Positions 1 through 5,600 of a stretch of 5,600 nucleotides of DNA are shown here, in pieces. The notes under the pieces were generated by a model. The model did not search any database. It worked only from the letters and a program-made list of their open reading frames with translations, and was not told the origin of the DNA. The position numbers and the translations under genes are program-made. Position 1 is the stretch's first letter. Each line of letters starts with the position of its first letter. The stretch is from Anaerolineaceae bacterium UBA4081. GTDB lineage: Bacteria > Chloroflexota > Anaerolineae > Anaerolineales > Anaerolineaceae. The stretch covers positions 2,896-8,495 of the forward strand of contig DFYN01000120.1 in NCBI GenBank assembly GCA_002383615.1. Reading direction: 5' to 3'.

Positions 1-55
1 TGGCAGCGAATCTCAAGATTAAGGGTTAGCGACTACAAGGTCTTCCAACCTCCAT

Positions 56-61
56 TATAAT
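56..61 (+). promoter_or_regulatory. Candidate -10 box (TATAAT) just ahead of the first gene
   Basis: A perfect TATAAT hexamer ends six bases before the ATG at 68. No good TTGACA-like -35 box is visible at 16-18 bp spacing (the bases around 32-38 read ACTACAA), and there is no TGn extension. If the box is used, transcription would start at or within a base or two of the ATG, giving a leaderless or nearly leaderless message. That fits the absence of a Shine-Dalgarno sequence before this ATG. An AT-rich hexamer can occur by chance, so this is only a candidate. Confidence 0.35.
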
Positions 62-67
62 TATCCT

Positions 68-856
68 ATGACATCACAACTTGACCAATTGGAAAGCCGA
101 TTGCAGCGCCTGATCGAAAGCAGCCTGGCGTTGTTCCCCTGGGAAAACCAACAATATCAGCTGGCTCAAAAATTGGTCGCTGCAATGACAAGCGACCTGG
201 GATCTGCCAATCCCCATGGATGGAAGCCGCCAGAGGCGTTCATCATTTTCATGAATCCAAAAACAGCCGAATATTGGATGCCCCATCCTGAATGGTTGAT
301 AGGACTCGCATATGCATTAAAATCTGCAGGCGAGGAATCAGGCATCCGGTTTAACCAATTACCTGTCATAGAGCTAGCCTCAGATCCAGCCCTGATGGAA
401 GATACATTTATTGTGCGCTGTAAACAATCAGAGAGTGTAGTTGGTAAGACAACAGCCATAGCAGACGAGAAGGAGGACAATTCCAAAATACAATCACAAT
501 TGCCGTGTGGTGCCTACTTGATTGTCGATGAATCATTGACTTATCCTCTTCACTTGCCAGTGATTAATATTGGAAGACGTGTGGATAACCATGTTGTTTT
601 GGACGATGCCCGCGTTTCAAGGGTCCACTGCCAATTACGGGCAGCGCAAGGGCATTATCTGCTTTTCGATCTGAACTCGACCGGAGGGACCTTCGTCAAT
701 GGTGCACGTATTACCCAGATATCATTGCAGCCAGGGGATGTTATCTCTTGCGGAGGCGTTACATTGATATATGGGCAAGATTCATTGACTGCAGGGGAAA
801 CTGACTCGCCTACGGACGAATTGCGCAGCCTGCCCAAAAAGGCGATGGATATATGA
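68..856 (+). CDS. FhaA-like protein: DUF3662-type N-terminal domain plus C-terminal FHA domain
   Basis: This is a 262-residue soluble protein with no signal peptide or membrane helix. Residues about 6-118 resemble the DUF3662/FhaA N-terminal domain: a first helix around LESRLQRLIE, an LAQKLVAAM segment, then alternating strands and helices. A polar, charged linker follows (about 119-146). Residues about 148-238 form a forkhead-associated domain, the phosphothreonine-peptide binding fold, with G169-R170, S184-x-x-H187, the STGGT turn (204-208) and N211-G212. The usual Asn of the STNGT turn is Gly206. In Actinobacteria, FhaA reads Ser/Thr-kinase phosphorylation on cell-wall and division proteins; a similar role is inferred here from the SEDS-PBP gene downstream. 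The ATG at 68 is chosen because the DUF3662-like homology begins within the first ten residues, although no Shine-Dalgarno precedes it. The gene overlaps the next by ATGA (853-856), implying translational coupling. The FHA assignment is firm; the FhaA subfamily call is likely. Confidence 0.9.
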   Translation: MTSQLDQLESRLQRLIESSLALFPWENQQYQLAQKLVAAMTSDLGSANPHGWKPPEAFIIFMNPKTAEYWMPHPEWLIGLAYALKSAGEESGIRFNQLPVIELASDPALMEDTFIVRCKQSESVVGKTTAIADEKEDNSKIQSQLPCGAYLIVDESLTYPLHLPVINIGRRVDNHVVLDDARVSRVHCQLRAAQGHYLLFDLNSTGGTFVNGARITQISLQPGDVISCGGVTLIYGQDSLTAGETDSPTDELRSLPKKAMDI

Positions 857-1281
857 CCGGAATTTTGGTTTTTATCTTGCGAGCGCTCCTGGCAGTAAGC
901 TTGTTAGCCTTTCTCGCATGGGCGTTCATCACCCTCTGGCGCGACATGCAATTGCAGATTCAGATGTTGAATGCCCGTCGGGTTCCACCAATTACATTGA
1001 TCCTGGAAGATGAACCCGGAAGCCAACGGGAATTTTCAAGTCCCGAAATAATCATCGGCAGGGACCCATCTTGCGACCTGCAACTAACTGATGGAACATC
1101 TTCCAGCCGACATGCGCGCCTAAGCTTCCACCACAGCCAATGGTGGGTTGAAGACTTGCAGTCAACCAATGGCACATTCCTGAATGAAGAACGCATTTAC
1201 ACCGCTACAGTTATTATTTCAGGGGATATGCTGCGGTTTGGACAGGTTGTAATCCATGTTGCCATCCTTCCGCAGTTATAG
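853..1281 (+). CDS. FhaB-like membrane-anchored FHA domain protein
   Basis: This is a 142-residue protein with one hydrophobic helix near the N-terminus (about residues 4-28), then a basic/polar spacer and a compact FHA domain (about 47-140). FHA landmarks are G69-R70, S84-x-x-H87 and the STNGT turn at 104-108; the following NG pair is N111-E112. The layout, a short N-terminal membrane anchor followed by one cytoplasmic FHA domain, matches the FhaB/FipA type of small FHA proteins, which bind phosphothreonine and link Ser/Thr kinase signalling to division or elongation machinery. The positive-inside rule (R30, R42, R43 after the helix) puts the FHA domain in the cytoplasm. The start overlaps the previous stop as ATGA, with only a weak AAGG about ten bases upstream, so translation probably depends on coupling to the first gene. 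The binding partner is unknown; the SEDS-PBP protein downstream or an unseen kinase are the natural candidates. Confidence 0.9.
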   Translation: MTGILVFILRALLAVSLLAFLAWAFITLWRDMQLQIQMLNARRVPPITLILEDEPGSQREFSSPEIIIGRDPSCDLQLTDGTSSSRHARLSFHHSQWWVEDLQSTNGTFLNEERIYTATVIISGDMLRFGQVVIHVAILPQL

Positions 1282-1284
1282 GAA

Positions 1285-1289
1285 AGGAG
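1285..1289 (+). promoter_or_regulatory. Strong ribosome binding site for mtnP
   Basis: AGGAG, within GGAAAGGAGA, lies six bases upstream of the ATG at 1296. It is the only near-consensus Shine-Dalgarno ahead of a start in this window. It fixes the mtnP start and suggests that mtnP is translated independently of the FHA genes, unlike its neighbours. Confidence 0.85.
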
Positions 1290-1295
1290 AATATT

Positions 1296-2159
1296 ATGAG
1301 TGACACACCTTCTCTGGGTATTATCGGGGGATCCGGATTGTATGCCTTCCCGGGATTACAAGATGCTGAACAGATTACACCCAACACACCATATGGTAAT
1401 CCAACTTCACCTATTGTGATTGGTACGTTATCTGGTAAGAGGGTTGCTTTCCTGGCAAGACACGGGTTAGGTCACATTTACACACCAACCGAAGTCAATT
1501 ACAGGGCAAACATTTACGCCTTAAAGATGCTGGGGGTCAAACGATTGGTGAGTATCAGCGCATGTGGTTCGCTGCGTGAAGATTTCGCACCTGGCAGCAT
1601 CGTGATACCTGACCAATTAGTTGACTTTACCCGCAAGCGTGAAAGCAGTTTCTTTGGTGAAGGTATGGTTGTGCATCTCAGCACGGCGGATCCATATTGT
1701 GAGAATTTATCTAAACTTACTCATCAGGCGGTTTCTGCAGCAGGAGGGCAAGTTCATTTTGGCAGTGTTTTAGTTACAATTGAAGGTCCTCGTTTTTCAA
1801 CCAAGGCAGAGTCTAACCTTTTCCGCTCTTGGGGAATGTCTATTGTAGGTATGACCGCCTGCCCGGAAGCCTTCCTGGCACGTGAGGCTGGTATGTGTTA
1901 CACCACTATGGCACACGTCACGGATTATGATGTTTGGCATTTGACTGAGGAGGCAGTCTCAGTCGAGATGGTTGTAAGGACATTGCAAGCCAATACTGCT
2001 CTTGCTCAACAGGCGATCCGAATCATGGTTGAAAACTTGACAGAGGAAGTCACTTGCGATTGTGCGACCTCCCTGAAAGACGCCCTAATCACACATAAGG
2101 GGAGTATTCCAAGCGAGGTACGCCAGAAGTATCAATTCCTGATAGGCGATACTGACTGA
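1296..2159 (+). CDS. mtnP: S-methyl-5'-thioadenosine phosphorylase
   Basis: This cytosolic enzyme cleaves 5'-methylthioadenosine with phosphate to adenine and 5-methylthioribose-1-phosphate, clearing the by-product of polyamine and related SAM-dependent chemistry and feeding methionine and purine salvage. The 287 residues span a whole PNP/MTAP family-2 protein. Visible motifs: IIGGSGL (9-15; S13 in the phosphate site), LARHG (53-57), VNYRANI (67-73), SACGSLRE (88-95), IEGPRFST (162-169), GMTACPE (185-191) and TDYDVW (209-214). The Asp pair D210/D212 is the signature of 6-aminopurine (adenine-type) specificity and separates MTAP from inosine/guanosine phosphorylases, which have Asn there. GMT in place of NMT and a C254-D-C256 motif near the C-terminus recall thermophile and archaeal MTAPs more than the human enzyme. 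The ATG at 1296 is set by AGGAG six bases upstream. It lies 14 bases after the FhaB-like gene and directly abuts the SEDS-PBP gene. Alternative: a broad-specificity PNP, less likely given D210/D212. Confidence 0.95.
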   Translation: MSDTPSLGIIGGSGLYAFPGLQDAEQITPNTPYGNPTSPIVIGTLSGKRVAFLARHGLGHIYTPTEVNYRANIYALKMLGVKRLVSISACGSLREDFAPGSIVIPDQLVDFTRKRESSFFGEGMVVHLSTADPYCENLSKLTHQAVSAAGGQVHFGSVLVTIEGPRFSTKAESNLFRSWGMSIVGMTACPEAFLAREAGMCYTTMAHVTDYDVWHLTEEAVSVEMVVRTLQANTALAQQAIRIMVENLTEEVTCDCATSLKDALITHKGSIPSEVRQKYQFLIGDTD

Positions 2160-4802
2160 GTGAAACGACCCTCACGTTTGTTCCACACGAACGACCCTCT
2201 TGAACAGCGCTTAATGAGCCTTGCGGCAGTATTCGTATTGCTTTACGCTGTCATTCTAACCCTCTCGCCGGCTGTTCGCCTTCACACTTTCCTTACCCCC
2301 TTACGGTTGACTCACTGGATAGGCGTTGTCATCTGGTTAATTGGTTTTAGGATCCTGGTACGCCAGGTAAATCGCCAATTAATTGACCACGATCCGTATT
2401 TACTTCCAATCGCTGCGTTGATGACTGGATGGGGTTTGTTGACAATCTGGCGGTTGGATGAATACTATGGCATGCGGCAAACCATATGGCTTGGCATCAG
2501 TTTGCTGGCAATGTGGGGCGGGTTACGGGTTCCCGGGTTGGTTAACCAAATACGACGCTATAAGTATGTCTGGTTGGTGGGTGGATTAGCGCTGACAGCA
2601 TTAACCTTTATTTTTGGGACGTATCCAGGTGGAGATGGTCCACGACTTTGGTTGGGCTGTTGCGGTGTGTATTTGCAACCTTCCGAACCCCTTAAGCTGC
2701 TGCTCATTGTTTATCTGGCAGCCTACCTTGCTGACAACATGCCCCTGGGCTTCAAGTTAATTCAACTACTAACCCCCACACTGGTATTGTTAGGTGTCGG
2801 GCTGTCTGTCTTGATTTTCCAACGTGACCTTGGCACCGCATCCTTAATCGTCTTACTGTACATGGCGATCATTTTTATTGCAACAGGGAAACGCAGGGTT
2901 CTGGTGGCGGCTGTGGTCTTGTTGGCTGGAGCAGGTACGGCTGCGTTCTTTTTCTTTGATGTCATTCAAGTACGTATTGCCGCTTGGTTAAATCCATGGC
3001 TTGATGCATCCGGGCGTTCTTACCAGATAGTCCAATCTCTGATCGCGATGGCAGAAGGTGGATTGTTTGGCGCCGGTCCAGGTTTGGGAAGTCCGTCCGT
3101 AGTTCCCGTCGCCCAATCTGATTTTGTATTTGCGGCGATTGTGGAAGAGATGGGATTGATCGGAGCCTTTGGATTGTTTGCCCTTTTGGGTTTGCTCCTC
3201 GTGCGCGGCTTACGTGCCGCCCTGCTTGCCACGAATTCTTATCAACGCTATCTGGCAGCAGGGACAACCCTTTTTATTTTCATGCAAAGCATGCTCATCA
3301 TTGGCGGTAACATTCGTTTGCTTCCATTGACCGGCGTAACCTTGCCCTTTATCTCATATGGCGGGTCCTCCCTACTGACATCTTGCCTGGCTATGCTGCT
3401 TCTGGTCATCGTATCATCGCGTCTGGAAGAAGAACCCGCTACCCTTCCTCGCCCCCAGGCATACAACATTCTAACAACTATCGGCTTGTTTACATTGACA
3501 GCCCTGGCTTGCCTTTCCCTCTGGTGGGGTTATCTACATGCTGATGAATTGATTTACAGGACAGATAATCCCCGCCGCTATATCACCGACCGTTACGTTC
3601 CGCGCGGCAAACTCCTTGACCGTTCAAATCAAACCCTTTCTGAAACAATCGGCGAAGCTGGTAATTACTCCCGCACAACCCGCTACCCGGCATTGAGTAC
3701 TACACTTGGCTATAATGACTTCCTTTATGGTCAGGGAGGATTGGAAGCCGCGCTGGACCCTTATCTTCGGGGTGTACAGGGAAATGCTGCATCGCTTATT
3801 TGGACAACTGATTTGTTATTCAACCAACCTCCAAAAGGGTTGGATGTAAGACTCTCGATTGATTCCAAACTTCAAAAGACTGCAGACAACCTGATGAATT
3901 CCAGCCAGGTGACAGGTGCATTGGTAATGCTTAATGCAGATACGGGTGAAATTCTGGCAATTGTATCTCACCCCTATTTCAATCCAGAAACTCTGGGGCA
4001 GGATTGGGAGCAATTAAAAGGTGACCCGACGGCGCCTTTGCTCAACCGTGTGACACAAGGTTTATATCCCTTGGGAAGTGCAATCACACCCTTTGCTTTA
4101 TCTGTTGTGCTGGACAGCCAACCCCTCCCTGGCTTGCCTGATACCCTGTCAATAAAAGTTGATAACCAGGTTAATAATTGTCTACTCAGTCCGGGTTTAG
4201 AACCAACGTGGTCAGAGGCGCTGCAATTTGGATGTCCTGCAGCTGATTTAAGGATATTAAATCTGCTCATACCCAGCCAGATGAGCCAGGTAATCAACCG
4301 GGCAGGCTTTGACAATTCACCCGTTTTTGTGTTGGATGTGGCAGAACCAATACTGCCTTCTATCGTGCCTTCTCCACAGGACTTTGTAAATGGGCGACAG
4401 TCTATACAAGTATCTCCCCTGCAGGTCGCCTTGGCAGCAGCCGCCCTCACCAATGAAGGCAATCGTCCCGCACCCAGGATCGCTATGGCAGTAAACACGC
4501 CGCATCAAGGCTGGGTCATCCTGCCAGCTGAAAACAGCACCTCTGCATTTCCAGTCAATGGCAGCCAAGAAGCTGTCAAACTATTGGCTTCAGGTGATTT
4601 TCCGGGTTGGCAATCTCTTGCTGTCGTACCCACCCAACACTCCGAAGCGACAACCGGGGAAGTGACCTGGTATATGGCTGGCACTCTCCCAGATTGGCAA
4701 GGGATTCCTCTGGTTGTGGTTGTTTTACTGGAAGAAAATGACCCTTATACTGCCAAATTGATAGGTTCTACCCTGTTAATGGCAGCCCAGGCGCCAAAGT
4801 AA
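2160..4802 (+). CDS. SEDS (RodA/FtsW) glycosyltransferase fused to a degenerate class B PBP transpeptidase domain
   Basis: This 880-residue membrane protein joins two partners that are normally separate. Residues about 17-420 are a SEDS polymerase with roughly 12 membrane helices, the family that polymerises lipid II into glycan strands. Motifs: QPSEPLKL (173-180), QRDLGTASL (221-229), GGLFGAGPGLGSP (300-312), SDFVFAAIVEEMGLIG (320-335) and LPFISYGGSS (395-404). D321 matches the putative catalytic Asp of E. coli RodA (D262) and FtsW (D297). A further helix (about 436-457) leads to an extracytoplasmic PBP2/PbpA-like part: pedestal (RGKLLDR 482-488; YGQGGLEAALD 523-533) and transpeptidase-like fold (LSIDSKLQ 565-572; TGEILAIVS 595-603; LLNRVTQGLYPLGS 627-640; SPLQVALAAAALTN 752-765). 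The active site is lost: SxxK is S640-A-I-T643, SxN is G691-C-P693, and no Lys occurs at the KTG region (about 823-833). The GTG start follows the mtnP TGA with no spacer and no clear ribosome site; the next candidate, ATG at 2214, would cut into the first helix. Both folds are firm; loss of catalysis is inferred. Confidence 0.92.
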   Translation: MKRPSRLFHTNDPLEQRLMSLAAVFVLLYAVILTLSPAVRLHTFLTPLRLTHWIGVVIWLIGFRILVRQVNRQLIDHDPYLLPIAALMTGWGLLTIWRLDEYYGMRQTIWLGISLLAMWGGLRVPGLVNQIRRYKYVWLVGGLALTALTFIFGTYPGGDGPRLWLGCCGVYLQPSEPLKLLLIVYLAAYLADNMPLGFKLIQLLTPTLVLLGVGLSVLIFQRDLGTASLIVLLYMAIIFIATGKRRVLVAAVVLLAGAGTAAFFFFDVIQVRIAAWLNPWLDASGRSYQIVQSLIAMAEGGLFGAGPGLGSPSVVPVAQSDFVFAAIVEEMGLIGAFGLFALLGLLLVRGLRAALLATNSYQRYLAAGTTLFIFMQSMLIIGGNIRLLPLTGVTLPFISYGGSSLLTSCLAMLLLVIVSSRLEEEPATLPRPQAYNILTTIGLFTLTALACLSLWWGYLHADELIYRTDNPRRYITDRYVPRGKLLDRSNQTLSETIGEAGNYSRTTRYPALSTTLGYNDFLYGQGGLEAALDPYLRGVQGNAASLIWTTDLLFNQPPKGLDVRLSIDSKLQKTADNLMNSSQVTGALVMLNADTGEILAIVSHPYFNPETLGQDWEQLKGDPTAPLLNRVTQGLYPLGSAITPFALSVVLDSQPLPGLPDTLSIKVDNQVNNCLLSPGLEPTWSEALQFGCPAADLRILNLLIPSQMSQVINRAGFDNSPVFVLDVAEPILPSIVPSPQDFVNGRQSIQVSPLQVALAAAALTNEGNRPAPRIAMAVNTPHQGWVILPAENSTSAFPVNGSQEAVKLLASGDFPGWQSLAVVPTQHSEATTGEVTWYMAGTLPDWQGIPLVVVVLLEENDPYTAKLIGSTLLMAAQAPK

Positions 4803-4813
4803 CGCCAAAGTAA
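4792..4813 (+). repeat. Perfect 11-bp tandem duplication across a stop codon
   Basis: The 11-mer CGCCAAAGTAA occurs twice head to tail, at 4792-4802 and 4803-4813. The first copy encodes the last residues and the TAA stop of the SEDS-PBP gene; the second lies wholly in the intergenic space. The protein end is unaffected because the first copy already holds the stop. A slippage or unequal-exchange duplication is the simplest explanation. No function is apparent. Confidence 0.9.
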
Positions 4814-4820
4814 AAGGCAG

Positions 4821-4852
4821 AAAAAAACGGCGGAAGGTTTTTCCTTCCGCCG
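4821..4852 (-). terminator. Intrinsic terminator of tyrS between convergent genes
   Basis: A perfect 10-bp GC-rich stem (CGGCGGAAGG at 4828-4837 pairing with CCTTCCGCCG at 4843-4852) closes a five-base T loop. Seven A residues at 4821-4827 on the + strand become a seven-U tract right after the hairpin in the - strand transcript, the classical arrangement for terminating tyrS seven bases past its stop. In the + direction the hairpin is followed by GTGCCTGTTATT, with no U-tract, so it should be a poor intrinsic terminator for the upstream operon, though the hairpin could still protect that transcript's 3' end. Confidence 0.9.
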
Positions 4853-4859
4853 GTGCCTG

Positions 4860-5600
4860 TTATTGGCTAACAATCCTGACCCATCGCCTTTTGCCGACCT
4901 GTAATATACCAGGATGAGGAAATATTGCAAATGGGTCAGCCAGCACTTCCCCATCCAATTTGACTCCCTTTTGCTCCATCAAGCGTCGCGCTTCGCCTTT
5001 GCTTTCAACCATCCCAGCCTCAACAAGGACTTCCAAAACGGTCTTACCGGGTTGAAGTTTGAACTCTACCATTGCTTCAGGTGCATTCTTTTGCTGGAAA
5101 GTGCGGATAAAGGCTTCTTCGGCTCTCACTGCATCCGAGTCACTATAGAATGATGCGCACACCTCAAATGCCAGTTTCATCTTGGCGTCGCGTGGATGCA
5201 ATTTACCGGTCTTTAGGTCGTCTTCCATACCTGAGATTACCGGAGGTGTCCACCTTGTTACCAGCCGGAAGAATGCCGGCATGGCGCTGTCTGGGATGCT
5301 CATCACTTTTCCATACATATCTTCGGCGTTTGTGTTGATGGGAATATGATTCCCAAGCGACTTGCTCATCTTCACCACGCCATCGGTTCCTGGTAGAATG
5401 CCAAGGATGATGGCAATATTCGGCTTTACGCCGAAAAAGGTCATCACCTTCCTTGAGGCTGTCACAATATTAAAAAGCTGGTCAGTGCCACCCACCTGGA
5501 CATCTGCTTTTAAAGTATAGGCATCATACCCCTGCATAATAGAGTAGAAGGTTTCATGCAGGTAAATAGCATCTTCCTTTTCCCAGCGCAACTTGAAATT
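4860..5600 (-). CDS. tyrS: Tyrosyl-tRNA synthetase, KMSKS type, C-terminal part (5' end beyond the window)
   Basis: TyrRS is a cytosolic class I aminoacyl-tRNA synthetase that charges tRNA-Tyr. The reading frame is open from the right edge to the TAA at 4862-4860 and gives 246 residues; the N-terminal half, with the HIGH motif and most of the tyrosine pocket, lies outside. Visible in order, counting from the window edge: QGYDAY (23-28) and GGTDQ (37-41), both at the tyrosine site; VKMSKSLGN (76-84), the second class I signature loop for ATP; a helical anticodon-binding region (about 90-175); and a C-terminal S4 RNA-binding domain (about 187-246, including EARRLMEQKGVKLDGE). KMSKS instead of KFGKS/T places it in the TyrZ-like (type 2) branch, typically a little over 400 residues. 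A TTG at 5591-5589 could be read as a start, but it lies inside conserved sequence and must be an internal leucine codon. It converges on the SEDS-PBP gene with 57 bases between, and a strong terminator follows. Confidence 0.96.
   Translation of the reverse strand, partial: NFKLRWEKEDAIYLHETFYSIMQGYDAYTLKADVQVGGTDQLFNIVTASRKVMTFFGVKPNIAIILGILPGTDGVVKMSKSLGNHIPINTNAEDMYGKVMSIPDSAMPAFFRLVTRWTPPVISGMEDDLKTGKLHPRDAKMKLAFEVCASFYSDSDAVRAEEAFIRTFQQKNAPEAMVEFKLQPGKTVLEVLVEAGMVESKGEARRLMEQKGVKLDGEVLADPFAIFPHPGILQVGKRRWVRIVSQ

Noticed and set aside
1..60. Possible 3' end of an upstream + strand gene (frame open from position 1 to the TAA at 58-60, ending VSDYKVFQPPL).
   Set aside because: Nineteen codons at the window edge without a recognisable motif do not establish a gene; the other two + frames also stop within the first 30 bases, and the TAA lies inside the candidate -10 box.
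3974..4498. A 174-codon - strand open frame opposite the PBP part of the fusion.
   Set aside because: The + strand frame shows clear PBP fold landmarks throughout; the antisense translation has no recognisable domain.
4656..4658. T831-T832-G833 as a surviving KTG-like motif in the PBP domain.
   Set aside because: It sits only four residues before W837, whereas the canonical KTG lies about a dozen residues before the corresponding Trp, and the lysine is absent either way.
4077..4664. A frameshift or sequencing error as the cause of the degenerate PBP motifs.
   Set aside because: Family-typical sequence continues in one frame before, between and after the altered motifs (TQGLYP, SPLQVALAAAALTN, then WYMAGTLP), so a local frame error does not explain three separate substitutions.
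4914..5338. Two + strand open frames opposite tyrS (4914-5153 and 5150-5338).
   Set aside because: They lie wholly antisense to the well-conserved tyrS gene, have no ribosome sites or recognisable domains, and are best read as shadows.
5589..5591. TTG on the - strand as the tyrS start.
   Set aside because: The frame stays open to the window edge and the flanking residues fit the interior of TyrRS, with the HIGH half still missing. It is an internal leucine codon.

Overview
The window carries five genes. Four run on the + strand (about 68-4802) and form a tight, probably co-transcribed block. The fifth, a tyrosyl-tRNA synthetase, converges on them from the - strand and runs off the right edge. 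No mobile element, CRISPR array, tRNA or rRNA is visible. The longest non-coding stretches are the first 67 bases and the 57 bases between the convergent genes.

By gene content and protein style (an FhaA-like plus FhaB-like FHA pair, a single-chain SEDS-PBP fusion, archaeal/Thermus-like MTA phosphorylase motifs, moderate GC), the source looks like a member of the Chloroflexota, most likely class Anaerolineae. This is an inference from protein character, not a database result.

Layout: (1) 68-856, an FhaA-like soluble protein with a DUF3662-type N-terminus and a C-terminal FHA domain. (2) 853-1281, an FhaB-like protein with one membrane helix and an FHA domain, overlapping the first by ATGA. 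(3) 1296-2159, S-methyl-5'-thioadenosine phosphorylase (mtnP), with the only strong Shine-Dalgarno in the window. (4) 2160-4802, an 880-residue polytopic SEDS (RodA/FtsW) glycosyltransferase fused to a class B PBP-like domain, starting with GTG directly after the mtnP stop. (5) 4860-5600, the C-terminal part of KMSKS-type tyrS on the - strand, with a strong intrinsic terminator between it and gene 4.

The FHA-FHA-SEDS-PBP order recalls the actinobacterial fhaA-fhaB-pstP-rodA-pbpA-pknA-pknB locus, where phosphothreonine signalling is coupled to cell-wall elongation. Here the kinase and phosphatase are not in view and the purine-salvage gene mtnP sits in the middle.

The most notable observation concerns the PBP half of the fusion. 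It keeps the recognisable fold landmarks of a class B PBP, but all three active-site motifs appear lost: SxxK reads SAIT, SxN reads GCP, and the KTG region has no lysine. The SEDS half keeps its conserved catalytic aspartate. The protein therefore looks like an active lipid II polymerase tethered to a catalytically dead transpeptidase domain, which may act as a built-in activator or scaffold.
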